Assembly: GCA_051891435.1 (NCBI GenBank)
Contig: JBJFFE010000055.1
Coordinates: 1-39,186 of the forward strand
Direction of reading: 5' to 3'
Source of the DNA: UMGS1933 sp051891435
Lineage (GTDB): Bacteria > Bacillota > Clostridia > TANB77 > CAG-508
DNA: 39,186 nucleotides
This document shows, one piece after another, positions 15,357 through 26,286 of this stretch (within the stretch, counting starts at the first letter, position 1; each line of letters begins with the position of its first letter). Position numbers and translations under genes: made by a program. The notes beneath the pieces were generated by a model. It saw only the letters and a program-made list of their open reading frames with translations, was not told the origin of the DNA and searched no databases.

Positions 15357-18300
15357 ATGTCAAACACAGTAAGAGAAGTATTTAATGATTACACTAAGGG
15401 AAGTAATATTTTAGATGCTATAATCGAAAATGTAAATTTATATAAAAAAACAAATAAATTAGAAATAGATTTAAAAACAGATAAAAAAATAAATGTTGGA
15501 GAAATTTACTATTTTGAAGAATATTTGAAAAATCAGTTCAAGATTAATAATATAGATATTGAATTTAACTATACAATAGACATAGAAAATACTATTGAAC
15601 AAGATTGGGAAAACATTGAAAAATATCTTGCGAAAAATTTTCCACTTATAAAAACTATTCTTCAGGGAAGTAGAGTAGAATTAGATGGAAATACTGTGTA
15701 TGTGGTTCTAAAAACAACAAATTCTGCATTTTTACACTCATATAATATAGATAAAGTTTTAGAAGATTTAATCAAAAAACTATATAATCAAAAAATGAAG
15801 GTAAAATACAAAGAAGAAGTTGAAGAAGATTACGAGGAAAAACAAAAACAATATTTAGAGCAACTTGGAAAAGATGCTTGCCAAACAATAATGGAAAACA
15901 ATAAAGCAAATATGGAATTTTTACAAGCAGAAGCGAAAAGCGCTGAACCTGTGAACAAGTTAGATATAGATGATCCAGTAATAATAGGAAGAAACGCAAA
16001 TATTAAAGAACAAGTTGTAAAAATTAAAGATTTAACTGCAGATTATGGAAAAGTTGCATTAGAGGGAAAAGTAATTTCTACAGATTCAAGAGAATTAAAA
16101 AACGGAAAAACCTTAGCAATGTTTAACTTATATGATGGGACAAGCACAATTACTTGTAAGTCTTTTATAGACCCTAAAAAACAAGACCTAGAGGGAATAC
16201 TAAAAAGAATTAAAAATTCAGGAAGGCTTAAAATTCAAGGAAATGCTCAATATGATAACTTCGCAAAAGAAATTGGCGTTATTGCAAATGTAGTAGTAGA
16301 AATACCAGCTATTGCTGAAACAACCAGAATGGATAATGCAAAAGAAAAAAGAGTAGAATTACACTTACATACTCAAATGAGCCAAATGGATGCAGTATCA
16401 TCTGCAACAGATTTAATTAAACGTGCAGCAAAATGGGGAATGAAATCAATTGCAATTACAGACCACGGCGTAGTTCAATCTTTCCCAGAAGCAAACCACG
16501 CAGTTGAAGATAATAAATTAGATATAAAAGTAATATATGGTGTAGAGGCATATTTAGTGCCAGATGAAGAAATTCCAGAAGGAGTAGAAGAAGGATATAA
16601 AAAAGTAAGACCATACCATGCAATAATTCTAGCAAAAAACCAAAAAGGCTTAAGAAATTTATATGAACTTATTTCAGTAACACATTTAAACTATTTCCAT
16701 AAAAGACCAAGACTATTAAAAAGTGTTTTTGATAAATATAGAGAAGGATTAATCTTAGGAAGTGCCTGTGAGCAAGGAGAACTTTATAGAGCAATTGTAA
16801 ATAAAAAGCCAGAAGAAGAAATAAAAAGAATTGCTTCTTATTATGATTACTTAGAAATCCAACCACTTGGAAATAATGCTTTTATGCTAAGAGATGGAAC
16901 AGTATCTAGTATGAAGGAATTAGAAGATATAAATAAAAAAATAGTAGACTTAGGGGATGAGCTTGGAAAGCTAACAGTTGCAACTTGTGATGTGCATTTT
17001 ATGGACCCACAAGATGAAATCTATAGAAGAATATTAATGGCAGGACAAGGATTTGCAGATGCAGATAATCAAGCACCATTATATTTAAGAACAACAGAGG
17101 AAATGCTAAATGAATTCTTATATTTAGGCAACGAAAAAGCATATGAAGTAGTTGTAACAAACACAAATAAAATATCAGATATGTGTGAGGCAGTTTGCCC
17201 AATATCAAAAGAAAAATGTCCACCAGTAATTGAAGGTGCAGAACAAGAAATAGAAGAGATTTGTACGAATAGAGCAAAAGAATTATATGGTGATCCATTG
17301 CCAGAAATAGTGCAAGCAAGACTAAAAAGAGAATTAGACTCAATTATAAAAAATGGATTTTCAACATTATATATAATTGCACAAAGACTTGTAAAAAAAT
17401 CTAATGATGATGGATACTTGGTTGGCTCAAGAGGTTCAGTTGGTTCATCATTTGTAGCTAACATGCTTAGCATAACAGAGGTAAATTCACTTCCACCACA
17501 TTATAGATGCCCAAAATGTAAATATTCAGATTTTACAGACTATGGAATACCTAATGGTGTAGACTTACCAGATAAAACTTGCCCAAAATGTGGAGCTAAA
17601 TTGTGTAAAGACGGAATGGATATTCCTTTTGAAACCTTCTTAGGCTTTAATGGAGATAAAGAACCAGATATAGACCTAAACTTTTCTGGAGAATATCAAG
17701 GAAAAATACACAGATATGCAGAAGTAATATTTGGAAAGGGAAAAACTTTTAAAGCAGGAACAGTTGGAACAATAGCAGATAAAACGGCTTTTGGTTATGT
17801 AAAAAATTATTTTGAAGAAAGAAACATACCGGTAACAAATGCTGAAATTTCAAGATTAGTTCAAGGATGTGTGGGAGTAAAAAGAACAACAGGACAGCAT
17901 CCTCGGTGGAATTATAGTTGTACCACATGGAAGAGAAATATATGAATTCTGTCCAGTACAACATCCTGCAGATGATCCAAATTCAGATATCATAACAACA
18001 CACTTTGATTATCACTCAATAGATAAAAACTTATTAAAACTAGATATGCTGGGTCATGATGATCCTACAGTAATAAGAATGTTACAGGACTTAACAGGAA
18101 TTGACCCAAAAACAATACCACTAGATGATAAAGACACAATGAGCTTATTTACATCAACAAAAGCATTGGGAGTAACAGAAGAACAAATAAACTCACCAAT
18201 AGGAAACTATGGAATTCCTGAGTATGGAACAAAATTTGCAAGAGGAATGCTTTTAGATACAAAGCCAACAACTTTTGAGGAGCTAATTAGAATTTCTGGA

Positions 18301-19116
18301 TTATCACATGGCACAGATGTATGGTTAAATAACTGTCAAGATTTAATAAACTCCGGAACAGTAACACTTAAAGAAGCAATATGTACTAGAGATGATATTA
18401 TGACCTACCTAATGAAAAAAGGACTAGAACCAGGAGATGCTTTTAAAATAATGGAGGTTGTACGTAAAGGAAAAGCAACGAAAGACCCAGAAAAATGGGC
18501 TGAGTATGAAAAAATAATGAGAGAACATAATGTTCCAGAATGGTACATGGAATCTTGTAAAAAAATAAAATATATGTTCCCAAAGGCACATGCAGTAGCT
18601 TATGTAACAATGGCATTTAGAATAGCATGGTTTAAAGTACATATGCCACTTGCTTATTATGCAGCATACTTTTCTATAAGAGGTGCAGAAGATTTTGATG
18701 GAGAAATAATGCTGGGGGGAAAACAAAAAGTAAAAGACAAAATGAAAGAATTAGATAGCCTAGGAAACAATATGTCTGTAAAAGAAAAAGGCATGTATAC
18801 AGTTCTAGAACTAGTAAACGAAATGTATGAAAGAGGATATGAATTTTTACCAATAGATTTATACAAATCTGATGCAAAAAAATTTAAAATAGAAGACGGA
18901 AAAATAAGACCTCCATTTTCAAGTATAGCAGGACTTGGAGGAGTTGCGGCAGAAAGCATACAAAAAGCAGTAGAAGAAGAAAATGGAAAATTCATATCAA
19001 TAGATGAATTCCAATTAAAATCAAAAATAGGAAAATCTGTACTAGATATGCTTACAAAATTTGACTGCTTAAAAGGCATGAGCAAAAGCAATCAATTAAG
19101 TCTATTTGACTGCTAG
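15357..19116 (+). CDS. polC: DNA polymerase III PolC type, lacking the proofreading exonuclease domain, with one +1 shift at CGG 17904
   Basis: This is the replicative polymerase alpha subunit of Gram-positive bacteria. Skipping C17904 yields 1,252 residues. In order: N-terminal domain, OB fold (VALEGKVISTDSREL), PHP domain (ELHLHTQMSQMDAVSSATD, AITDHGVVQSFPEA), polymerase core with GSRGSVGSSFVANM, a zinc module (CPKCKYSDF and CPKCGAKLCKDG), catalytic PDIDLNFSGEYQ, GTVGTIADKTAFGYV, TTGQHPGGIIVVP (the shift site), LGHDDPTVIRMLQDLTGIDP, and a normal C-terminus NQLSLF. In B. subtilis PolC (1,437 residues) a DEDDh exonuclease (starting FDVETTGLS) is inserted in the PHP domain. Here YGVEAYLVPDEE runs almost directly into RPYHAIILAKNQ, so this insertion is absent and accounts for the length difference. 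AAAGGAG precedes the start. Confidence 0.93.
17904..17907 (+). other. +1 shift site 7: CCT CGGT in PolC
   Basis: CAT CCT CGG TGG AAT TAT becomes CAT CCT GGT GGA ATT ATA (QHPGGII, Gly850) when C17904 is skipped. TTGQHPGG is nearly invariant in PolC, so the insertion point is certain. Without the shift, the frame ends at 17945 and loses the last 400 residues. Confidence 0.94.
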
Positions 19117-19158
19117 TTTGGTTTCATGTTTTGTATTTTAAAATAAATTTCAAGTGAT

Positions 19159-19184
19159 GTAGGGACGCATGATTGTGTCCCTAG
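19159..19184 (+). terminator. Small hairpin after polC
   Basis: TAGGGAC-(GCATGATT)-GTGTCCCTA forms a short stem about 45 bases after the polC stop. It also resembles a minimal core of the GTAGGGG repeat family. No T run follows, so a terminator role is tentative. Confidence 0.4.
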
Positions 19185-19188
19185 TTTA

Positions 19189-19213
19189 CTGTAACATTAC
19201 AACAATGTTACAG
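19189..19213 (+). promoter_or_regulatory. Perfect 10-bp inverted repeat upstream of the surface-protein gene
   Basis: CTGTAACATT (19189-19198), ACAAC loop, AATGTTACAG (19204-19213). It lies about 85 bases before the start of the next gene and upstream of its likely promoter (TTGTAT near 19239, TATAAA near 19260). A regulator-binding operator is likely; the absence of a T run argues against a terminator. Confidence 0.45.
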
Positions 19214-19298
19214 TTTAGTTACATTTAATCGAAAAATATTGTATAAAGTTAAATTATATTATAAAATACAAATAAAAAGTTAATATGGGGGAATAAAA

Positions 19299-21191
19299 AT
19301 GAAAAAACAAATGAAAATCTTTTTATCATTGATTCTAGTATTTGGTATACTATTGAATGTAAGTTTTTCATTAGCAAATGTTGCAGAAACAGATAATGGC
19401 AAAATGAAGTTTTATGCAAGACATTCTGGGGCTTTTGACATAAAAGGATATGTAAATGGAACTTTACAAAGCACTACTTTTTATGATGGAGGATATGAAT
19501 CTTATCTAAAAGTAAATGATAATGAGATGGAACAGATGGATGTAGAAGACAACTATACTGAACATGTAATAAATGGAGTAGCTTATGATATTTCATGCTC
19601 TTTTGTAAATGACGGAAGATATGTAAAAGTATTATATACATTAACAAATAATAATGAAAATAATGTAACTATTTCCTTAGGAACTTGTGCAGATGTTCAA
19701 GTCGCAAAAAACGATAGGGCAACAATAGAAAGATATGAAAATAGCAAAGGCTTAAAATTATATGATAATGAAAGCAATATACAATTTAATTTTTATGGTA
19801 AATCTGTTGCAGGAACTACAGATATAGATAATTTATGGATAGGAAAATATCCTGAACATGACGATAATGTTTTTAGTAATAATACAACAAATAAGATAGA
19901 AGAAGAAGATAGTGCTTTTACATATTCATGGACAAATAGAACAATAGAACCAGGAGATACAAAGAGATTTTCTGTAATAATTGGAATTGGAGAGGTAAGT
20001 AACGCTCCTAAAGTAGAGCTAGATGCAAGCCAAGGAAGATGTTTTTCACAAGATGAAGTAGTGATTAAAGGAAAAATAAGTGACCAAGATGCTAATAGCA
20101 AAGCAACATTATATTATACAATAGATAATGGCGAGGAAAGTAATTTAGAGCAGCAATCTCTTACTAATAATGAATTAAGTTTTTCATTAGATTTAACATC
20201 TAAAAACTTAAGTCTGGGAAGTCATACTATAGAATTATGGGCATTAGATGAACAAGGAAATCCAAGTGAAATAGTAGAAAAACAAATTTTTATAACAAAC
20301 TTAAAAGCACCTACATTAAATATGAGTGAAGAATGGTCAAAAGAAGAAGTTAAATTTACAGTAACAGACGATAAAAATGATGCAAGTAATGTTTCTAAAT
20401 ACCAATATAAAATAGGAGATGGAGCTTGGCAAGATATATCACTAAATACAGAAAAAGTAGCACTAAGCACAACAGGAACAGTAAAAGTTAGTGTTAAAGC
20501 AGTAGGACATGAAACAGATGAAGAATCTAGTATAGTTTCTAAAACAGCAAAACTAGATGCTTTAGCACCAACTATAAGTATATCGGAAACAGATGGAAAA
20601 ATAACAATAATTGGAACTGATGAACATTCAGGAGTAAAAGAAATAAAGTATCTAATTTCAAAAAATGAAGAGTTAGCAGAAGATGAAGTATTTGGAAATT
20701 ATACTGAAGCTGTATCTTATACAGGCAATGAAACAGGAGATTTATATTTACATATTGTCGCAATAGATAACTTAGGAAATGAGGCAAAACAAGTTAAAAA
20801 ATATGCAGCTCCTGTTGCTGCTCAAATAGAAAGTAAAGATAAATTTACGGATGTAAAACCTACATATAAAATTACAGCTCAAGAAGAGCAAGTGGGGTAT
20901 AAATATCAAGTAAAAATAAATGATGGAGAATGGAAAAACGTAGAATTAAATACTGAATATACAATTGAAAACCCGGTAAATGGAAAAAATAGTATTACTA
21001 CTAGAACAATCGACCCTCTTGGAAGAGTTAGTAATGAAATTGTAAGTGAAGTTGAATATGTAGAAGATACTACTAAAGCACCTGAGAACTTTCCAGATAC
21101 AGGTATAGGAAAATGTATTGTTATAATATCTATTGTAACTGCGTTAGCAGGTGTATCATATATATGCTTTAAAAAATATAAAGAAATATAA
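19299..21191 (+). CDS. Secreted surface protein with C-terminal sortase signal (FPDTG)
   Basis: The 630-residue protein has an N-terminal signal peptide (KIFLSLILVFGILLNVSFSLA). A first domain of about 200 residues (to around EPGDTKRFSVIIGIGEV) contains a TLTNNNENNVTISLGTCADVQV beta region. Several Ig-like or Big-type modules follow (ATLYYTIDNGEESN, APTISISETDGKITIIGTDEHSGVKEIKYLIS, YQVKINDGEWKNVEL). It ends with FPDTG at about residues 598-602, a hydrophobic helix (CIVIISIVTALAGVSYIC) and a positively charged tail KKYKEI, the standard wall-sorting arrangement with F in place of L. The repeated EWKNV/AWQDI motifs suggest tandem copies of one module. The binding target is unknown. It is probably anchored by a sortase such as the one at the window's end. 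Confidence 0.75.
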   Translation: MKKQMKIFLSLILVFGILLNVSFSLANVAETDNGKMKFYARHSGAFDIKGYVNGTLQSTTFYDGGYESYLKVNDNEMEQMDVEDNYTEHVINGVAYDISCSFVNDGRYVKVLYTLTNNNENNVTISLGTCADVQVAKNDRATIERYENSKGLKLYDNESNIQFNFYGKSVAGTTDIDNLWIGKYPEHDDNVFSNNTTNKIEEEDSAFTYSWTNRTIEPGDTKRFSVIIGIGEVSNAPKVELDASQGRCFSQDEVVIKGKISDQDANSKATLYYTIDNGEESNLEQQSLTNNELSFSLDLTSKNLSLGSHTIELWALDEQGNPSEIVEKQIFITNLKAPTLNMSEEWSKEEVKFTVTDDKNDASNVSKYQYKIGDGAWQDISLNTEKVALSTTGTVKVSVKAVGHETDEESSIVSKTAKLDALAPTISISETDGKITIIGTDEHSGVKEIKYLISKNEELAEDEVFGNYTEAVSYTGNETGDLYLHIVAIDNLGNEAKQVKKYAAPVAAQIESKDKFTDVKPTYKITAQEEQVGYKYQVKINDGEWKNVELNTEYTIENPVNGKNSITTRTIDPLGRVSNEIVSEVEYVEDTTKAPENFPDTGIGKCIVIISIVTALAGVSYICFKKYKEI

Positions 21192-21212
21192 CAAAGTAAA
21201 GGAGAATGAAAA

Positions 21213-21905
21213 ATGGAAGAAAATAAAGAAGAAGTAAAAAAAGAGGAACAAACAATTAATACTGATGAATTAAAAAAAGAAACATCAGAGACAGTAGGAA
21301 AAGTAAAGGACACAATAAAAGATTTAAAAATTAAAGATGAAACAATGAATGCAAAGAATTTTGTAAAGGATATGGTAAAGGATCCAATAAGTAAAACATC
21401 AGAAATTACAAAAGATAAGGATAATAAATATTTAAAAACATCTATATTTATGGTAATAGTATGGATGCTTGTAGAATTTATATTCTCTGCTGTATATTAT
21501 AGTAAATATAGCTCATTTGGAAGAACTATATTATCAATAATAAAGAGTACACTTTCACCACTTTGTATAGTATTAGCTTTAACATTAATAATTTTTGTAC
21601 TAAATAAAAAACATAAAAAATCTTTAACAACAGTTCTTTCAACAGTTGTTACTGTATACACACCAATGATAATTGCCTCAATTGTAAATTTACTATATTT
21701 AATAGACTATCAAATGGCAAAAATTACAACACCAGTAACAATGCTTGCAACATTTATAACAATAGTTTTATCATATTTTGCAATGGAAGATATATTTGAA
21801 GAAGAAACAGAACTTGGAACATTTAAAAAATTTGTATTAGTAGAAGTAATCTATTTTGCTGTTGCAATAGTTGTATCATTCTTAGGAATATCAATGTATT
21901 TATAA
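21213..21905 (+). CDS. Multi-pass membrane protein, YIP1-like
   Basis: The 230-residue protein has a charged, lysine- and glutamate-rich N-terminal cytosolic part of about 80 residues, probably helical or coiled, followed by about five hydrophobic helices (TSIFMVIVWMLVEFIFSAVYY, LCIVLALTLIIFVL, TVVTVYTPMIIASIVNLLYL, MLATFITIVLSYFAM, VEVIYFAVAIVVSFLGISMYL). This pattern, with a VYTPMIIASI segment, resembles bacterial YIP1-domain proteins whose role is poorly known. It starts 21 bases after the surface-protein stop with AAAGGAG upstream, so the two genes are likely co-transcribed. A terminator follows. Confidence 0.5.
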   Translation: MEENKEEVKKEEQTINTDELKKETSETVGKVKDTIKDLKIKDETMNAKNFVKDMVKDPISKTSEITKDKDNKYLKTSIFMVIVWMLVEFIFSAVYYSKYSSFGRTILSIIKSTLSPLCIVLALTLIIFVLNKKHKKSLTTVLSTVVTVYTPMIIASIVNLLYLIDYQMAKITTPVTMLATFITIVLSYFAMEDIFEEETELGTFKKFVLVEVIYFAVAIVVSFLGISMYL

Positions 21906-21915
21906 TTATAAAAAA

Positions 21916-21950
21916 TAAACGGACTTTATATTTTAAAGTCCGTTTACTTA
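21916..21950 (+). terminator. Terminator
   Basis: TAAACGGACTTTA (21916-21928) pairs perfectly with TAAAGTCCGTTTA (21934-21946), ten bases after the preceding stop codon. Confidence 0.8.
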
Positions 21951-22002
21951 TTTAAAATTTTATGATATATTAATTACAAATTTAAGCATTAAGGAGAAAA
22001 CA

Positions 22003-24209
22003 TTGGAGATTGTAGGACAAATAACAGAAATTATATATCAAAATGAAACAAATTGTTATACTGTAGCAGAATTCACAATGGAAAAGGAAATTACAACAGT
22101 TGTAGGCTATTTACCTTTTATAAACAAAGGGGATAGCCTTAAACTATTTGGAAAATTTGTTACCCATCAAGACTATGGAGAACAATTTAAAATAGAAACA
22201 TTCGAAAAAATCATGCCACAAACATTAGAAGCACTTACAAATTATTTAGGAAGTGGGACAATAAAGGGAGTAGGTCCAGCTACTGCAAAAAAAATCGTAG
22301 ATAAATTTGGAGAAGAAACTATTGCTATTATAAAATTGGAACCTGAAAAATTATCTCAAATTAAAGGAATAACTAAAACTAGAGCAGTTGAAATAGCGGA
22401 AGAATTTATGGAAAAATGGGAATTATGGCAAATAGTTGGTTTCTTAGAAAAGTTTGGAATAGGTGCACAAAATAGTAAGAAAGTTTATGAAATGCTTGGA
22501 AAAGATGCAGTTCAGCAAATTGAGCAAAATCCATATCTATTGCTAGATATTACTTATGGAGTGGATTTTAATAAAATAGATAAAATGGCAATGGATTTAG
22601 GGATAAATAAAAATGATGTAAAAAGAATTGAAAGTGCAATAAAATATAGCCTTACACTATCATCTAATAATGGACATACATGTGCAATTAAAGAAAATTT
22701 AATAAAATTTGTAAAGGAGCTTTTGGGTGTAGATGAGAATGACATTGAAGAAACATTAATTAATTTAAATGTTCAGCAAAGAGTTATATTAGAACGAAGA
22801 GAAGAAGCAACTTTTGTATATTTAAATACCTACTATTTTGCAGAAAAATTTATAGCAGATAGATTAATTGCTTTAAATAGAGCTGATAATGTAAAAAAAA
22901 TTAAAAACTTTAAAGGTAAATTTAAAATAATAGAAGAGGCTTCGAATATATTTCTATCTGAAAAACAAAAAGAAGCTATAGAAGCGGTAAATGAAAATAA
23001 TGTATGTATTATTACAGGTGGACCAGGTACAGGAAAAACAACAATTATAAAATTCATTATAGATTTATATAAAAAACAAGAAAAAAAGAAAGTAGTACTT
23101 TGTGCTCCAACTCGGAAGAGCAGCCAAAAGAATGAGTGAAACAACTGGTGAAGAAGCAAGCACAATACACAGGTTACTAGAAATTGGAAAAATGGAGGAA
23201 ACATTAGATATAGAAAAATTAGACTATCCAATTTCGCCAATAGATGCAGATATCATAATAATAGATGAAATGTCTATGGTAGATACTTTCCTAATGAATT
23301 ATATTCTAAAAGGAGTATATTTAGGCACAAAATTGATATTAGTAGGAGATGTAAACCAATTAGCATCGGTGGGAGCAGGAAATATTCTAAAAGATATAAT
23401 TAATTCTGGAAAGATTACAACAATAGAACTAAATGAAATTTTTAGACAAGCTGCGAAAAGTAAAATAATAACAAATGCGCATAAAGTAAATAATGGAGAA
23501 AGTTTTTTTGAAAATAATGAGGAAGGACAAGAAGAGGACTTTTTCTTTATCAATGAAGTGTCTCAAGAAAAAATGTTATCTGATATAATTTCTTTATGTT
23601 CAGGCAGGCTTAAAAAATATGGTGATTATGATTTCTTTAAAGACATACAAGTTTTAACTCCAACTAAAAAAGGAAACTTTGGAACAAAAGAATTAAACAA
23701 GGAATTGCAAAAGGTTTTAAATGGAGAAGAAAAAGAAGAAAAAAAATATGGAGATGTAGTGTTTAAAACTGGTGATAGAGTAATGCAAATAAAAAACAAC
23801 TATGATATTTTTTGGGAAAAAGAATTTAGAGAAACTGGCAGTGGAATATTTAATGGAGAAATGGGACAAATAGAGGCTATAGATGATACATCAAAAGCTC
23901 TAAAAGTATTATTTGATGATGGGAAAAAAGCTTGGTATGAATATAATGAGCTAGAACAACTAGAACATAGTTATAGTATAACGATACATAAATCTCAACG
24001 GAAGTGAGTTTGATGTGGTAATTATGTGTGTGCCACAAGCCTCGCCAATGTTACTTACCCGAAATTTATTGTACACAGGAATGACAAGAGCAAAAAAATT
24101 ACTGATACTGTTAGGAAATAAAAATGTAATAGAATTTATGATAAAAAACATAGATGTCAAAAAAAGAAATACAGGATTAGAATATAAATTAAAAAATTTA
24201 TATAATTAG
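22003..24209 (+). CDS. recD2: ATP-dependent DNA helicase RecD2, with two +1 shifts at CGG
   Basis: RecD2 is a 5'-3' superfamily 1B helicase acting in DNA repair outside RecBCD. With C23113 and C23999 skipped, the product is 734 residues, normal for the family. Order: N-terminal OB-like domain (YTVAEFTMEKEITTVVGYLP), helix-hairpin-helix region (GTIKGVGPATAKKIVDKFG), Walker A GGPGTGKTTIIKF, VLCAPTGRAAKRMSE (first shift), TIHRLL, Walker B IIIDEMSMVDTF, LVGDVNQLASVGAG, NEIFRQAAKS, GDRVMQIKNNYD, SYSITIHKSQGSEFDVVIM (second shift), and LYTGMTRAKKLLILLG. The start is TTG at 22003 with AAGGAG five to eight bases upstream; no nearby ATG fits. recG follows after eight bases, so the two repair helicases form an operon. 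Confidence 0.92.
23113..23116 (+). other. +1 shift site 8: ACT CGGA in RecD2
   Basis: CCA ACT CGG AAG AGC becomes CCA ACT GGA AGA GCA (APTGRAA, Gly371) when C23113 is skipped. This is a conserved helicase motif. Without a shift the frame ends at 23139. Confidence 0.94.
23999..24002 (+). other. +1 shift site 9: CAA CGGA in RecD2 motif V/VI region
   Basis: TCT CAA CGG AAG TGA becomes TCT CAA GGA AGT GAG (HKSQGSEF, Gly666) when C23999 is skipped. Without the shift, TGA follows after one further codon, so the protein would lose its last 69 residues. Confidence 0.94.
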
Positions 24210-24217
24210 GAGTTATA

Positions 24218-26267
24218 ATGATAGATTTATTAAAAGACGTAAAGTACATAAAAGGAGTAGGACCAGAAAGAGTAAAAAGCCTAAATAAATTAGGAATATA
24301 CACATTAGAAGATTTAATCACATATTATCCAAGAACATATGAAGATAGAAGTAAGGCAAAAAAGATAGATGAGCTTGGAAATGGAGAAGAAAGTTTAATA
24401 GAAGCAGTATGTGTATCAAAGATAGCAGAAATAAAAATTAGAAAAAACATGACAATATATAAGTTAATTGTAAGAGATGAAACTGCTAGTTGTGAGCTTA
24501 CTTGGTTTAATATGCCATATTTAAAAACAAAATTTAAATTAGGAAACAAATACAAATTCTTTGGCAAGATAAAACGAACTGCAAGTAAAATAGAAATGAA
24601 TTCGCCAATCTTTGAAGAGGCAGATAGCTCTAATAGTACAGGAAAAATAATTCCTATATATCCGAGTATTTACGAACTAACACAAAATACATTAAAAAGA
24701 ATAATGGATAATGGTGTAAAAGCTGTATATGGAAATTTAGAAGAAACTTTGCCAGAATACTTATTAGAAGAATATAATTTAATTGATATTAATAGAGCAA
24801 TAAAAAATATACATTTCCCAGAAAGCTTTGAAGAGTATAATAAAGCCAGACAAAGGCTGGTATTTGAAGAACTACTAGTATTACAACTAGCTTTGCTAAA
24901 TTTAAAAAATAGCTATGCTGTGGATGAAACAGGAATAGCCTTTAGCAAAGATGTACATATGTCAGATGTAATAAACCGGATTGCCATTTAAACTTACAAA
25001 AGCACAAATTAAAGTACTAGAGGAAATTGATAATGATATGGAAAGCGCAAAACCAATGAACAGATTATTACAAGGAGATGTAGGATGTGGAAAAACAGCA
25101 GTATCAATTATAGCAAGTTATAAAGCAGTGAAAACTGGTTACCAAGTTGCTATTATGGCTCCAACAGCAATACTTGCAAAACAGCATTTAGAAAACTTTA
25201 GAAAAATGCTAGAACAATTTAATATAAACTGTGAATTGTTAGTTAGTGGAATTACTAAAAAACAAAAAGAAGACATATTGGAAAGACTAAAAAACGGTCA
25301 AATAGATATATTAATTGGAACACATGCATTACTAGAAGATAATGTTGAGTTTAAAAACCTGGGATTTGTTGTAACAGATGAACAGCATAGATTTGGTGTA
25401 AGACAAAGGGCCAAAATAAGCAGTAAAGGAACAAAACCAGATGTGCTAGTTATGACAGCAACGCCAATACCAAGAACACTTGCACTAATTCTATATGGAG
25501 ACCTAGATATATCTATTATAAATGAATTGCCACCTAATAGGCAAAAAATAGATACATTTGCAGTAACACAAAACATGGAGGATAGAGTAAATAACTTTAT
25601 AAAAACACAAATAAATGAAGGAAGACAAGCTTATATTGTATGTCCATTAGTAGAAGAAAATGAAGAAATAGAAGCAAAATCTGTTTTAGAGCTTGCAGAA
25701 AAATATAAAACTCAAACCTTTAAAGATTATAAAGTAGAATATATGCATGGAAAATTAAAACCGTCAGAAAAAGATGCTATAATGGAAAACTTTAAAAATG
25801 GTGAAATAGATATATTAATTTCTACAACAGTAATAGAAGTAGGAGTAGATGTGCCAAATGCAAATATTATGGTAATAGAAAATGCAGAGAGATTTGGCTT
25901 AGCAACACTTCATCAATTAAGAGGAAGAGTAGGAAGAGGCAAATATAAATCATATTGTATATTAAAATATAAGGGGAAAAGTGATGTTATAAAACAAAGA
26001 ATGGAAATAATGACACAAACAAATGATGGCTTTGTGGTCTCTGAAAAAGACTTAGAACTACGTGGGTCTGGAGAATTTTTTGGAACAAAACAACATGGAC
26101 TTCCTGAATTTAAAATAGCAAATTTATTTGAAGACATAGAAACACTAAAATCAGTGCAAAGTGTAGCAATAAAAATAATAGAGGAAGACCCAAAACTAGA
26201 AAGTGAAAAAAATACCAAATTAAAAAAACAGGTGGATAATAAATTTGGAAATAGGATTGAGATTTAA
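24218..26267 (+). CDS. recG: ATP-dependent DNA helicase RecG, with one +1 shift at CGG 24977
   Basis: RecG remodels stalled forks and Holliday junctions. With C24977 skipped it is 682 residues, the usual length. N-terminal KYIKGVGPERVKSLNKLGI and DLITYYPRTYEDRS belong to the wedge domain, with an OB fold (TIYKLIVRDETASCELTWFN). Then GLPFKLTKAQIKVLEEI (the shift lies on this Gly), Walker A QGDVGCGKTAVSI, VAIMAPTAILAKQH, ILIGTHALLED, the DEQH box VVTDEQHRFGVRQR, VMTATPIPRTLAL, IVCPLVEENEE, GEIDILISTTVIEVGVDVPNA, LHQLRGRVGRG and the terminal SGEFFGTKQHGLPEF. The ATG at 24218 has AGGAG upstream and follows recD2 by eight bases. Without the shift the frame ends at 24991, before any motor domain. 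Confidence 0.94.
24977..24980 (+). other. +1 shift site 10: AAC CGGA in RecG
   Basis: ATA AAC CGG ATT GCC becomes ATA AAC GGA TTG CCA (INGLPFKLTKAQ, Gly254) when one C of 24976-24977 is skipped. LPFKLTxAQ is the conserved entry to the RecG motor domain. Confidence 0.93.
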
Positions 26268-26286
26268 AAAAATAGGATGTGATATT

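Noticed and set aside
26245..26286. Longer ORF6N protein beginning inside recG
   Set aside because: No ribosome binding site for it and it would overlap the recG end; ATG 26287 is a better start.
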